A DNA stretch of 64,000 bases from Sulfurovum sp. (GCA_024637255.1 JAGXFO010000012.1:62001-126000); one strand, 5' to 3'; numbered from the stretch's first letter, positions 17,556 through 26,906 are shown. Notes: generated by a model from the letters alone, not told the origin. Numbers and translations are program-made.

Positions 17556-17657
17556 CACATGCCTTTTTCTTCTTAGCATATCATACATCCCAAACATCAT
17601 GAAAAAATATTTCAAATTGTCATATTTGTAATTTGTACCTTATTAACGATCATCCTG

Positions 17658-18992
17658 CTAAAGCATTATGCTCCATAAGAAATATGCTACCAAAGAAAGT
17701 ACTGCGACAGCAATAAAATTTAACTTCAATCCAATAGATGCCATTTGTTTAATACTTACAATACGTGAACTCATCGCAATCGCATTTGGCGGAGTAGCAA
17801 TGGGAAGCATAAAGGCATAACTGGCCGAAACGGTGGCTACCATAAGGAGTATCGTGCCTTCATTTTGTGGCAACAGTTTGGAAAATTCATAAAATATAGG
17901 TATAACTATGGAAGTAAGCGCTGTATTGCTTGTGACTTCTGTAGCAAAAGTGACAAAAAGTGCCACGACCACTATCATCCAAAAAAATGCTAATGTAGAG
18001 ATAAAGGCAAGTTTTCCTGCAATATCTTCAGCTAAACCTGTCTGAGAAAATGCAGCAGCTATACTAAAACCTGCACCAAAAAGAAAGATAATCTCATAAG
18101 GTAAGGCTCTCGTGTCCTCCCATTCCAAAAAACCCACCTTGGGCACAAACATCAAAAGTCCAAATCCGAGCAACACAAGCTTTTCATCTAGCTGCACAGC
18201 ATATACTTCTTTTATGAAAGTATTTGCAACAAGTACCACCACGAGAAGGACAATGATTTTATAAAGTCTTTTTTGCAAAATACCAAGTTCTGGAATCTGC
18301 CGATGTACATCTTCCACGCTCTCATTAGACACGCCCAATGAGAGCACATAGGGGACAATAAGCAGCATGATTCCCACCACAGGAAGCATCATAATCATCC
18401 ATTCACCAAATGCCAAAGCAGGAAGATGGTGTTGCTCTAAAAAACCAAACAATATAAGATTGGGTGGAGTACCGATAGGCGTCAAGACACCCCCGATACT
18501 TGCCCCATAGGCAGTTGCCAATAAAAAACGTATTTTAAGCTTGGCATTTTCACTTAAAAAAAGTGCAATAGGCATAAGCATCAGTGTTACTGTAGTATTT
18601 GAAAGCACGGAGCTTAAAAGTGCAGATGTAATGGCTAATGCATAAATGATGCCTCTAGCAGACTTAGGAAAAAAGCTGAGAAGTTTGGCAGAAAAGTACT
18701 TATGCAGTTCTGTTTTCTCTATAGCAATAGCAAGCATGAAACCGCCCAAAAAAAGAAAGATAATCGGATTGGCATAATTGTCGCTGACCATGTTAGTGTC
18801 CAATATCCCAAAAGTAGGGAAAAGAAGCAATGGAAGCAATGAAACCACGCCCAACGGCAAAGCTTCATTGGTCCAAAGTGTGACCAAAAAAGCTACAAGA
18901 CCTATGATTATGGCATGTTGGGATGAAAATACAAGCAGTGCCAAGGCAAAAGATAGCATACCGATAAGTATTGCTACAATGACCCCTTTCAA
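17658..18992 (-). CDS. DASS/SLC13 family sodium:anion symporter
   Basis: The 444-residue, highly hydrophobic protein carries two SNT motifs (VLSNTTVTLMLMPIA and VTSNTALTSIVIPI), each followed by a proline-containing helix, and GGVLTPIGTPPNLIL, the signature of the divalent anion:Na+ symporter family. Members move dicarboxylates, sulfate or related anions; the substrate cannot be read from sequence. It stands between dprA and the YibQ-like gene, where related genomes have these two adjacent, and its ATG directly follows the YibQ-like stop. Confidence 0.85.
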   Translation of the reverse strand: MKGVIVAILIGMLSFALALLVFSSQHAIIIGLVAFLVTLWTNEALPLGVVSLLPLLLFPTFGILDTNMVSDNYANPIIFLFLGGFMLAIAIEKTELHKYFSAKLLSFFPKSARGIIYALAITSALLSSVLSNTTVTLMLMPIALFLSENAKLKIRFLLATAYGASIGGVLTPIGTPPNLILFGFLEQHHLPALAFGEWMIMMLPVVGIMLLIVPYVLSLGVSNESVEDVHRQIPELGILQKRLYKIIVLLVVVLVANTFIKEVYAVQLDEKLVLLGFGLLMFVPKVGFLEWEDTRALPYEIIFLFGAGFSIAAAFSQTGLAEDIAGKLAFISTLAFFWMIVVVALFVTFATEVTSNTALTSIVIPIFYEFSKLLPQNEGTILLMVATVSASYAFMLPIATPPNAIAMSSRIVSIKQMASIGLKLNFIAVAVLSLVAYFLWSIML

Positions 18993-20042
18993 CTATTTTC
19001 CTTTTCTGTAGATTTCATCGATATATACAAGTTCTACTTCATCGAAAATATCTTTGGCACTTGTAAGTGCTTTCATAGTTATGGCATGAGGGTGCCCTAT
19101 AGCTATAGCATATCCATTTTTTTTGGCATTTTGTACTGCTTTTTTGAGCTGTGCGTGTATGTAGGGTATGTTTTGCTTGTTGTCTATAAATATATCTCTG
19201 GCAATATAGGCATCACCAAAGTCATGAGCTATCTTGAGTACTTTTGTCATTCCTGTAGTACGACTGTCTACAAAGACAAACCCTTCATTACGTAAGGCAG
19301 TATAAAGTATTTTCATTGCATTGTAGTTATCTGTAAAAACAGATCCCGTATGATTATTGACATAACGTGCTGTAGGAAAAAGTCTTCTTAACTCTTTGAC
19401 TCTGGCTTCCATCTTTTCTTGAGAGTCTGTCACCATCAAAGTTGCATACTGCTTATCATAGGACTTTCCTGACTGCATAGGAAGATGTATCATATAGTGT
19501 TCCAAGCCTTGTGCCAAGATATGATTTGATTTTGAGAGTTCATAAGGAGGAAAAATAGAAGGAGTGATCTTCATCGCCAGTGCTCTTATATTTGCCAACT
19601 GCTTTGTACTTGAAACGTCATCAATGATAATGACAAGTTTGGGTTTTTTACCCCTGTATGCCAATGCTGTACGCTTGGTATTTTTTACTTCACCGTGTAC
19701 TTTTTTCTCAAATGTTTCAGCAGGATCCGATGCCTTTGGGGTAACTTTGGGTTCTGCAGAAACCATGGTGCCAACAGAAGGTTTTTTCTCTGCATTTTTT
19801 TCAGGATTTTTTGTTTTAGCAGCAGACAACTCTTTTTTGACAGAAGTACTTTTAATACTTACGGTATTTTTCTTATTCAGCCCCAAAAAATACCCAAATG
19901 CCACCAAAGAAATCATCAAAAAAACACCCAAGAACACAACAATATGCTTCCTAGAATTCGATGTTTTAGTATTGCTTCTTCGTCTGTTCTTTGGTGTGAG
20001 TATTTTTTTCTTCGCTGTACTTTTTGTAGGTTGAGTTGCCAT
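18993..20042 (-). CDS. divergent polysaccharide deacetylase family protein (YibQ-like)
   Basis: The C-terminal 220 residues match the divergent polysaccharide deacetylase family: KLVIIIDDVSS, HYMIHLPMQSG, YVNNHTGSVFT and GYAIAIGHPHAIT. One membrane helix (about residues 33-55) follows a basic, Lys/Ser/Thr-rich N-terminus, and a low-complexity linker separates it from the domain, so the enzyme part is periplasmic. I use the ATG at 20042; a GTG three codons earlier is possible and neither has a good ribosome site. The neighbour ilvC is conserved in Campylobacter. The substrate is unknown. Confidence 0.82.
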   Translation of the reverse strand: MATQPTKSTAKKKILTPKNRRRSNTKTSNSRKHIVVFLGVFLMISLVAFGYFLGLNKKNTVSIKSTSVKKELSAAKTKNPEKNAEKKPSVGTMVSAEPKVTPKASDPAETFEKKVHGEVKNTKRTALAYRGKKPKLVIIIDDVSSTKQLANIRALAMKITPSIFPPYELSKSNHILAQGLEHYMIHLPMQSGKSYDKQYATLMVTDSQEKMEARVKELRRLFPTARYVNNHTGSVFTDNYNAMKILYTALRNEGFVFVDSRTTGMTKVLKIAHDFGDAYIARDIFIDNKQNIPYIHAQLKKAVQNAKKNGYAIAIGHPHAITMKALTSAKDIFDEVELVYIDEIYRKGK

Positions 20043-20179
20043 ATAAATCACTAGTTATTGAATTTTTAATCATTATAGCTAAAAGTATTGACGATCTATG
20101 TTTGCATAATTGGAGAAAGGGGTTACGCCGATGGATAATTACCTGTATCTACGAAAGATACAAGCAATCAATAAGAAGA

Positions 20180-21205
20180 TTAGTTTTCGTCTTGGTTAAC
20201 GATTTTGTTTTTTGATATCCATGGCATCATCGTTCTTAGCTTAACGCCCGTTTGCTCGATGAGTGAAGCTCTCGCGTTTGTGCGCTCAGCATTCATTCTT
20301 GGGTATCCTGCTTTACCTTCAAGTATGAAGTCTTTTGCAAATCTACCATCTTGGATTTCTTTTAAGATCTCTTTCATGGCAGCTTTTGATTCAGCATTGA
20401 TAACGCGTTTACCCGAAACATAGTCACCATACTCTGCCGTGTTTGAAATAGAGTATCTCATATCAGCGATTCCGCCCTCAAACATAAGGTCAACGATAAG
20501 CTTAAGCTCATGAAGACACTCAAAGTATGCAAGCTCTGGCGCATAACCCGCTTCAGTCAAAGTCTCAAACCCAGCTTGTACTAACGCAGTGGCCCCACCA
20601 CAAAGTACTGCTTGCTCTCCGAAAAGGTCTGTTTCTGTTTCATCTTTGAAAGTAGTTTCGATAATCGCTGTTCTACCGCCACCAATAGCTGATGCATAAG
20701 AAAGTGCCAATGCCTTAGTTGTGCCACTTGGATCTTGACCAATAGCAATAAGATCTGGAATACCGCCACCTCTTGCAAATTCAGAACGCACTGTATGGCC
20801 TGGTGCTTTTGGTGCAATCATAGTAACGTTGATATTTTTAGCTGGGTGAATACGTCCATAATGAATGTTAAATCCGTGACCAAAAGCGATAGTTGCACCA
20901 TCTTTAAGGTTTGGAGCGATTTCTTCTGCATAGATTTCAGCCTGATTTTCATCCGGAAGAAGGATCATTACTACGTCTGCTTTAGCTGTTGCTTCAGCTA
21001 CTGTAAGTACTTCAAAATTTTTAGCCGCAGCTTTGTTCCAAGATGAACCGTCTTTTCTCAAACCAACAACCACATTGACACCAGAATCTCTGAGGTTTTC
21101 TGCATGCGCGTGTCCCTGTGAACCGAAACCGATCATTGCTACTGTTTTTGATTTGATGATATTGATATCACAATCTTTGTCATAATATACATTTAAACTT
21201 GACAT
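20180..21205 (-). CDS. ilvC: ketol-acid reductoisomerase IlvC (class I)
   Basis: IlvC isomerises and reduces acetolactate in valine, leucine and isoleucine synthesis. The 341-residue protein has the NADPH-binding GFGSQGHAHAENLRDSG loop, GLRKDGSSW, MMIAPKAPGHTVRSEF, the metal-binding DETETDLFGEQ and ECLHELKLIVDLM. It is the short, class I form. The 128-base spacer to the YibQ-like gene has a weak TGTATC/GATACA stem that might end the ilvC transcript. Confidence 0.97.
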   Translation of the reverse strand: MSSLNVYYDKDCDINIIKSKTVAMIGFGSQGHAHAENLRDSGVNVVVGLRKDGSSWNKAAAKNFEVLTVAEATAKADVVMILLPDENQAEIYAEEIAPNLKDGATIAFGHGFNIHYGRIHPAKNINVTMIAPKAPGHTVRSEFARGGGIPDLIAIGQDPSGTTKALALSYASAIGGGRTAIIETTFKDETETDLFGEQAVLCGGATALVQAGFETLTEAGYAPELAYFECLHELKLIVDLMFEGGIADMRYSISNTAEYGDYVSGKRVINAESKAAMKEILKEIQDGRFAKDFILEGKAGYPRMNAERTNARASLIEQTGVKLRTMMPWISKNKIVNQDEN

Positions 21206-21312
21206 TTGTTATCCTTCATGAATGAAAATTTTCGCGATTATATCCAAATAATACTTATTACTTTAAATCTTATCTCCAACAATATAGTTATGGTATAATA
21301 AATTTTCATACT

Positions 21313-21319
21313 AAAGGAG
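21313..21319 (+). promoter_or_regulatory. ribosome binding site that fixes a TTG start
   Basis: AAAGGAG lies five bases before the TTG at 21325. It decides the start of the NfeD-like gene, which has no ATG nearby. Confidence 0.7.
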
Positions 21320-21324
21320 TAACT

Positions 21325-21786
21325 TTGATCCATTTTCTCAACGAAACAATTTTATGGTGGCATTGGATTGTTTTTGGTATTGCCTTACTTATTTTAGATA
21401 TGAGCTTGGGCACATTTTTTATCTTAGGGTTGGGTGTTGCTGCCATTACTGTGGGGGTGATAGACGTCTTTATGGAAACAACTTTTACTGTAGAGCTGAG
21501 TATTTGGATGATACTTTCGATACTTGCTATTGCTTCATGGTTTAGGTGGTTTAGGGAAAATCCTATCACAGACAGCGGACAGTCCAACTATAGACTCGAC
21601 ACTTTAGGCACAGTCATAGAAGACATACAGCCTCACAGTAGAGGCAAAGTTACCTTTGATACACCAGTCCTTGGCAACACCTCCTGGCATGCCACATCCA
21701 AAGTAGATATAGACAAAGATACGCGCGTTAAAATTGTTCAAATCAACGGTCAGCTTATAGAAGTTGCGCCACTACATAAAGCATAA
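21325..21786 (+). CDS. NfeD-like membrane protein
   Basis: The 153-residue protein has membrane helices over about residues 10-75 and a C-terminal OB-fold-like domain (TLGTVIEDIQPHSRGKVTF then WHATSKVDIDKDT), which is the short NfeD/YbbK form without a protease domain. It begins with TTG. It is followed nine bases later by a stomatin-like gene; this pairing is conserved across bacteria and the two proteins are thought to act together in membrane quality control. Confidence 0.87.
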   Translation: MIHFLNETILWWHWIVFGIALLILDMSLGTFFILGLGVAAITVGVIDVFMETTFTVELSIWMILSILAIASWFRWFRENPITDSGQSNYRLDTLGTVIEDIQPHSRGKVTFDTPVLGNTSWHATSKVDIDKDTRVKIVQINGQLIEVAPLHKA

Positions 21787-21795
21787 GGAAACTAC

Positions 21796-22653
21796 ATGGA
21801 AGCATTAAATATAGTAATTGTTTTAGTCATTGGTATCATCATTACCCTCTATAAGGGTATCAATATTGTCCCTCAAGGTGAAGAATGGGTGGTAGAGCGT
21901 TTGGGTAAATTTTCACGTACGCTTACCCCTGGTCTCAACATCATCATACCTTATATTGAAGCAGTACGTCAGCGCATCACCACAAGAGACATCATTTTAG
22001 ATATCCCCCAACAAGAGGTCATCACAAGAGATAATGCCGTCATTCTCACCAATGCCGTAACCTTCATACGTGTCACCAACCCAAGAGATGCACTCTACGG
22101 CATAGAAGATTTTAAACTGGCCATACAGCAACTGGTAATGACGACATTACGTTCTATATTAGGTGAAATGACACTTGATGAAGCACTCTCAAACCGTGAT
22201 CAGATTAAAACAAGACTCAAAGACCAGATAGTTGATGATGTCGCCGACTGGGGCGTCACGGTCAAATCTGTTGAGATACAAGACATTGCACCGAGCCAAT
22301 CGATGCAAGCCTCTATGGAAAGACAGGCTGCGGCTGAACGAGAAAGAAGAGCTATAGAAACGACCGCTGAGGGTAACAAAAATGCTGCTATTTTAGAGGC
22401 AGACGGTAAGCTCGCCGCAGCAGAACGTGAAGCCAAAGCACAAATTGTTTTAGCCAATGCCTCAGCCGAAGCCATCCGTATGATAAGTGAAAACATCAAA
22501 GATCAGGAACTCCCGGCCATGTTCTTGCTAGGTGACAGATATATCACTTCCTTGGAAAAGATAAGTAAAAGTGCCAACTCGAAATTTGTAATCTATCCTG
22601 CAGATTTACAAGGTGCCATTAAAGGTATGCTGGGAAATGTATTTAAAAAATAA
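21796..22653 (+). CDS. stomatin/paraslipin-like SPFH protein (QmcA-like)
   Basis: The 285-residue protein has one N-terminal membrane helix and an SPFH domain (NIVPQGEEWVVERLGKFSRT, RDIILDIPQQEVITRDNA). A long Ala/Glu-rich coiled coil follows (about residues 160-225, RQAAAERERRAIE) that drives oligomer rings. The family organises membrane microdomains and modulates membrane proteases such as FtsH; HtpX, encoded about 3.4 kb downstream, works in the same broad area. It pairs with the NfeD-like gene. Confidence 0.9.
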   Translation: MEALNIVIVLVIGIIITLYKGINIVPQGEEWVVERLGKFSRTLTPGLNIIIPYIEAVRQRITTRDIILDIPQQEVITRDNAVILTNAVTFIRVTNPRDALYGIEDFKLAIQQLVMTTLRSILGEMTLDEALSNRDQIKTRLKDQIVDDVADWGVTVKSVEIQDIAPSQSMQASMERQAAAERERRAIETTAEGNKNAAILEADGKLAAAEREAKAQIVLANASAEAIRMISENIKDQELPAMFLLGDRYITSLEKISKSANSKFVIYPADLQGAIKGMLGNVFKK

Positions 22654-22795
22654 AGTACGCTAAGCTGACTTTGAACTGCTTCATGTGCGCAATGTCAGAA
22701 CCAAAGATGACGTGCAAACTTGCATATGCATCTTTAGGATCTTTCATTTTAACCACAACCTTGAAAAACAACACAAACTTTAAAAACGGAAAAAA

Positions 22796-23152
22796 ATGAA
22801 AAAAACAATGTGGGGACTAATGCTCTTAATGCTCACCATTGTGAGATTAAACGCGGACGTTAAAATGCATGCATCACTGCCAGAAGAGCCAACAATCGAA
22901 AGGCCAGAAAGACCTATCGCTCCGGTAGTTGTTCCTGTTCCCCTGTATGGCATAAACTATAACACTTATGTTACAACAAATGAATCCAATTGTGACCCAT
23001 ACATAAATATCATCAAGGCAAAAGAGGAGGAAATCCAAACCTTGCTAAAAGAGATTGCTAGTTTAAAAAACAAAGAACAGATACGCAAACAAAAAGAACT
23101 CAAAGAAGAATACGACAAACAATTAGAAAAATTTGAAGCAAGAGGGAAGTAA
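22796..23152 (+). CDS. small secreted hypothetical protein with coiled coil
   Basis: I do not recognise this 118-residue protein. It has a signal peptide (cut expected after LNA, about residue 20), a proline-rich segment (ERPERPIAPVVVPVPLYG), one cysteine in SNCDPY, and a C-terminal Lys/Glu coiled coil from about residue 75. The last bases of the 142-base spacer before it are A-rich with no clear ribosome site. It may be a periplasmic structural or adaptor protein; nothing around it gives a role, as the next gene-like sequence is a relic. Confidence 0.5.
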   Translation: MKKTMWGLMLLMLTIVRLNADVKMHASLPEEPTIERPERPIAPVVVPVPLYGINYNTYVTTNESNCDPYINIIKAKEEEIQTLLKEIASLKNKEQIRKQKELKEEYDKQLEKFEARGK

Positions 23153-23157
23153 CATTT

Positions 23158-23413
23158 CCATTTGATGATCGTGTTTTTGAAAGAATCATCGCCTCCAATG
23201 TGGGTCGTCCTGATTTGATGCAGGGCAGGACTTCTCTGACGTTGGCCGAGGGAATGACAGGCATGACAGAAAATGTCTTTTTAAGTCTTAAAAATAAATC
23301 CCACAGCATTACGGCTGAAGATGTATGTCAATGACCGCAAAGTTGCTAAAGGACGCATTGAGCGTACTCAGCCGGCTATTTTCTCTATTTCTCTCCTTGA
23401 CGGGGAGGAATGA
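23158..23413 (+). pseudogene. arylsulfatase relic
   Basis: Two out-of-frame pieces resemble the C-terminal part of bacterial arylsulfatases. The first (23158-23334) reads PFDDRVFERIIASNVGRPDL then SLTLAEGMTGM and LKNKSHSITAEDV before a TGA. The second (23327-23413, shifted by one frame) reads VNDRKVAKGRIERTQPAIFS. In intact relatives these pieces are separated by roughly 90 residues, so an internal deletion and a frameshift have occurred, and the catalytic N-terminal domain is absent. The 355-base gap before ppk2 holds nothing else that I can support. Confidence 0.7.
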
Positions 23414-23508
23414 TTTTCAAAAACCCTATAAAAAAATATCATTAAAATATCATTTAAGGATATAATAATATCAAATACAGAGAAATAAAATCGTAGAAGG
23501 ACAGTGGA

Positions 23509-24267
23509 ATGAAAAAGGAAGTCTATAAAAAAGAACTTTATGATCTGCAGGTTCAGTTGGTGAAATTTCAAAAGCATGTGCTTGAAAATAATCTGCAAGT
23601 ATGTCTTGTTCTCGAAGGGCGTGATGCTGCCGGGAAAGATGGAACAATTAAACGTTTTACTGAACATTTGAGTCCACGAGAGGCACGAACAGTTGCTTTG
23701 GGAAAACCTTCGGACAAAGATAAAATGTCATGGTATTTTCAGCGCTTTGTTCCGCATCTGCCTACTGGAGAAGAAATTGTATTTTTCAATCGGAGCTGGT
23801 ACAACCGTGCAGGTGTTGAAAAAGTGATGGGATTTTGCAGTAAAGAAGAGCATAAAAGATTTATGAATGAGGTTGGCAGTTTTGAACAGATGTTGACACA
23901 TTCAGGTATGCTTTTTTTTAAGTATTATCTTGATATTTCAGAAAAAGAACAAAAAAAGCGCTTGGATGCCAGAAAGACTGATCCGCTCAAGCAATGGAAA
24001 CTAAGTCCGATCGATGCACAGGCACAAAAGTACTGGCATGAATATTCAGAGGCCAGAGATGAAATGTTTGCCAAAACATCGTTTGTTTTTGCCCCATGGC
24101 ATATTGTTCATACTGATGATAAAAAAACGGCAAGGATCAATATGATCAAACATTTTCTTAGCTCTGTGGATTATCCGGGCAAAGATGACAAATTATTGAT
24201 ATATGAACATAAGGTCATCTGCATGTTTGATGCAGCTTGTCATGAAAAAAGCATGATCGAGCCATGA
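23509..24267 (+). CDS. ppk2: polyphosphate kinase 2 (PPK2)
   Basis: PPK2 enzymes transfer phosphate between polyphosphate and nucleotides. The 252-residue protein has the Walker A loop GRDAAGKDG (residues 37-45), the Walker B-like region IVFFNRSWYNRAG and a basic lid (KKRLDARKTDPLKQWKLS). The single-domain length fits class I. TAGAAGGAC stands about eight bases before the ATG. Its TGA overlaps the ATG of a broken MgtC/DUF4010 gene by three bases, so the two were once co-translated. A CHAD protein, a putative polyphosphate binder, is encoded elsewhere in the window. Confidence 0.92.
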   Translation: MKKEVYKKELYDLQVQLVKFQKHVLENNLQVCLVLEGRDAAGKDGTIKRFTEHLSPREARTVALGKPSDKDKMSWYFQRFVPHLPTGEEIVFFNRSWYNRAGVEKVMGFCSKEEHKRFMNEVGSFEQMLTHSGMLFFKYYLDISEKEQKKRLDARKTDPLKQWKLSPIDAQAQKYWHEYSEARDEMFAKTSFVFAPWHIVHTDDKKTARINMIKHFLSSVDYPGKDDKLLIYEHKVICMFDAACHEKSMIEP

Positions 24268-25248
24268 ATTTCAATCCGGATTTGATTCATTTTATCGTCA
24301 CGATTGTACTGAGTTTTCTTATAGGGTTGGAGTGGAGATTAAAGCATACAGACTAGAGTTCCATGCTGATGCACCCAAAAACTTTTTTGGTACCACTCGT
24401 ACCTTTACGTTTATCAGTATACTTATAGTATACACTATAGGACCATTGACGCTGATATATCCTTTATAGATGTTTGCGCTACTTTTTTGTATTGATAGTT
24501 TTTATTCTGAATGCAAAAAAAGCCATTCTTAGTTTGGTTGATAGTTGTTGTGATTTCAGGCATTTCTTATAGTGGATATATGGTGCATAAGTATCTTCTT
24601 CCTTCTAAAAGTTTTTTTATAACGGGCATCATCGGGGGTCTTTATTCTTCTACGGCAACTACTGTAGTATTGGCTAAAAAAGCCAGGGAGTTAGAACCCA
24701 ATGGAATGATCACAGCATCCATCATTGCAGCAACCTCTGTGATGTATCTTCGCCTCATTGTTATTGCCTTGGTATTCAATATAGGCATTGCCAAAAATAT
24801 TTATCTGCCACTTTTATTTTTCGCATTATTTGGTTTTATGGTGGCATTTGATTATTATAGATTAGGCACCAAGACACAAAATTCTTTGAAAATAGAAGAC
24901 AAGAATCCTCTTGAACTCGGTACAGCTTTTGTCTTTTCGGCACTTTTTGTCATAATGATTGTGGCAACACACTTTGTAACGGAATTTTATGGCTCCAGTG
25001 GATTAAAAATGCTTTCTTTTATTGTAGGATTTACAGATATTGATCCATTTATTCTTTCACTGCTTACTGGAAAGTATGCAGTAACGCAGCATGAGATTTA
25101 CGCTGCAATCTTAATCTCAATAGGAAGCAATAATATTCTCAAAGGAGTCTATTCCCTTTGGTTTGGCAGTTGGTCAAAAACATCACATGCCTTTATGTGG
25201 CTAGTTGTGTTGGGTATCGCTGCAATATCTGCAGGACTGCTGAATTAA
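24264..25248 (+). pseudogene. disrupted MgtC/DUF4010 membrane protein gene
   Basis: An ATG at 24264 begins the usual MgtC-like start (FIVTIVLSFLIGLE). A tandem TGGAG-TGGAG then shifts the frame; removing one copy restores LEIKAYRLEF and leads into FFGTTRTFTFISIL. A stop follows at about 24468, the reading moves to a third frame that gives FILNAKKAILSLV, and then part of the protein is missing. The remaining 245 codons (24511-25248) encode an open, uninterrupted DUF4010 half with the signature GGLYSSTATTVVLAKKARE and about seven membrane helices. Only this part has an open frame, and no ribosome site is evident, so loss of function is likely. Confidence 0.78.
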
Positions 25249-25276
25249 ATTTTAAGTGAATGAAAATTTAACTCTC

Positions 25277-25912
25277 TTACTTCGAAAAATGCTGATAATC
25301 CTTCACGCCATGCCAGTCACCGCCCCACTCCCAGTCATATTTTTTAAACAATTGGACAATTTGATCATTTTTCAATAAAATTGCTTTATCTTTAAATGTA
25401 GCATTTGTGTGAGCTCTTTTTCTATAAGTCAAAGATGCCTTATGTGAGATATGCCCTTGTCTGGAAACATAAGGATTTTCTATGGGGTTAATGTCTATAG
25501 CTTTGCCGTAAGAATGCTTCGACCACTGTTTAGATCCTGTTGCATTTCTACAGTTAAAGGCTGAAGTATTGTCAGCTTCTATGGACTGCCAATCATTCCC
25601 CTTGTAGCTACTCACTAACTTCATTTTTTTAACAGGATAAGCCATCTCATAAAGGTTTTTAAAAATCTCTGTTACCTCAACAGCAACCCCCTTATGTACA
25701 ACGATTTCACCCATCATTTCTTTGCCTCTGAAATCTATATGTTTTACACGAAGATAACGCAAATCTTCTAAAGAAACGGGACAGCTATTTCTCCAAGAAT
25801 TTCCTTCTATCATACGCTTTTTAATTTGGGGTGTGATCTGCGAAATGCTCGACTGATAGTCAGCAAAAAGACCTATAGTTAACATAAGTGACATTAGCGT
25901 TATTTTTATCAT
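25277..25912 (-). CDS. M15-family D-Ala-D-Ala carboxypeptidase-like protein
   Basis: The 211-residue protein has a short signal peptide (IKITLMSLMLTIGLFA) and a C-terminal M15 zinc peptidase domain. The metal-site motifs are SKHSYGKAIDINPIENPY (His and Asp) and WGGDWHGVKDYQHF (the second His). The set of HxxxxxxD and late WH motifs fits the M15C/VanY-like group that trims peptidoglycan stem peptides. It stands alone on the minus strand, divergent from htpX. Confidence 0.82.
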   Translation of the reverse strand: MIKITLMSLMLTIGLFADYQSSISQITPQIKKRMIEGNSWRNSCPVSLEDLRYLRVKHIDFRGKEMMGEIVVHKGVAVEVTEIFKNLYEMAYPVKKMKLVSSYKGNDWQSIEADNTSAFNCRNATGSKQWSKHSYGKAIDINPIENPYVSRQGHISHKASLTYRKRAHTNATFKDKAILLKNDQIVQLFKKYDWEWGGDWHGVKDYQHFSK

Positions 25913-25998
25913 AAAATTATTATAACATATTGTATGATTTACTTTCGATTTACGCTATTAGATTAATATATATAAAATGCGCACCATAAAGGAAACAA

Positions 25999-26829
25999 AT
26001 GGAACAATTTAAAACCTATGCTCTCATGACAGGGCTTACCCTACTTTTTATCTGGTTTGGAGGTATGATTGCAGGGCAAACGGGGATGATTATCGCTTTT
26101 ATTGCAGCTGCAGGGATGAATTTTTATGCGTATTATTATAGCGACACACAAATATTGAAACACTACCATGCCATACCTGTAGACCACGACCATGCTACAG
26201 GACTTTATAAAATAGTAGAAAGGCTCACACAGCGCGCCAATTTGCCAATGCCCGCACTTTATATTATACCTGAAGCACAGCCTAATGCTTTTGCAACGGG
26301 GCGCAACTATGAACACGCGGCCGTAGCAGTCACAGAAGGCTTGCTTGACCTTATGACAGAAGAAGAGATAGAAGCCGTCATCGCACATGAGCTTAGTCAC
26401 ATTAAGCATTATGACATGCTCATAGGCACTGTGACTGCGACCATTGCAGGAGCTATCGCTATGCTTGCGCAATTTGGTATGTTTTTTGGTGGCGGAGATA
26501 GAAATAGACCAAACCCTATAGTAATGATAGCGCTCATGCTCATCATGCCTTTGGCTGCAAGCATCATACAAATGACCGTAAGCAGAAACCGTGAATTTAT
26601 GGCTGATGAAGGATCGGCCAAAATGACAGGTCACCCCGAGTGGTTACAAAGTGCGTTGGCAAAGTTAGATAGTTATGCACGAGGTACCGCTATGCATGAT
26701 GCAGATCCACAAACAGCGCATATGTTCATCATCAATCCTTTTACAGGTAAAGATGTGTCATTTAAACAACTTTTCAGTACACACCCGAGTACTGAACAAA
26801 GAATTGAAAGACTTGAAGCACTAAAATAA
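25999..26829 (+). CDS. htpX: membrane zinc metalloprotease HtpX
   Basis: HtpX degrades damaged inner-membrane proteins. The 276-residue protein has two N-terminal helices, the zinc motif HELSH at residues 130-134, a further pair of helices and the third ligand in NREFMADEGSA. YIIPEAQPNAFATGR is also typical. AAAGGAA stands six bases before the ATG. The next gene, rnr, follows after 77 bases with its own promoter-like TATAAT. Confidence 0.95.
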   Translation: MEQFKTYALMTGLTLLFIWFGGMIAGQTGMIIAFIAAAGMNFYAYYYSDTQILKHYHAIPVDHDHATGLYKIVERLTQRANLPMPALYIIPEAQPNAFATGRNYEHAAVAVTEGLLDLMTEEEIEAVIAHELSHIKHYDMLIGTVTATIAGAIAMLAQFGMFFGGGDRNRPNPIVMIALMLIMPLAASIIQMTVSRNREFMADEGSAKMTGHPEWLQSALAKLDSYARGTAMHDADPQTAHMFIINPFTGKDVSFKQLFSTHPSTEQRIERLEALK

Positions 26830-26835
26830 AATCTG

Positions 26836-26852
26836 TGATATAATTCACACAT
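26836..26852 (+). promoter_or_regulatory. promoter-like -10 box before rnr
   Basis: TGTGATATAATTCACA is an imperfect palindrome centred on TATAAT, about 60 bases before the rnr start. AAAGGAGT then precedes the rnr ATG. The palindrome could be a regulator site, but no regulator is evident. Confidence 0.4.
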
Positions 26853-26906
26853 GATAACAATAATACAAATTCTTACTTTTAACCCCTCTCAAAGGAGTAA
26901 CTAAAC

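Noticed and set aside
20100..20179. Riboswitch or attenuator after ilvC
   Set aside because: Only a six-base stem (TGTATC/GATACA) is present downstream of the gene; no leader-peptide or ligand-binding fold is visible.
22663..22760. Minus-strand coding-like stretch between the stomatin gene and the 118-residue gene
   Set aside because: About 34 codons read as plausible protein, but there is no ribosome site and no family match, so chance cannot be excluded.
24511..25248. Intact DUF4010 gene starting at the ATG 24511
   Set aside because: Upstream sequence in three frames encodes the missing N-terminal half, no ribosome site precedes the ATG, and helices needed by the family are absent.
26041..26634. 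197-codon minus-strand frame opposite htpX
   Set aside because: Antisense shadow; cysteine and histidine content follows from the htpX codons, and no initiation signal is present.
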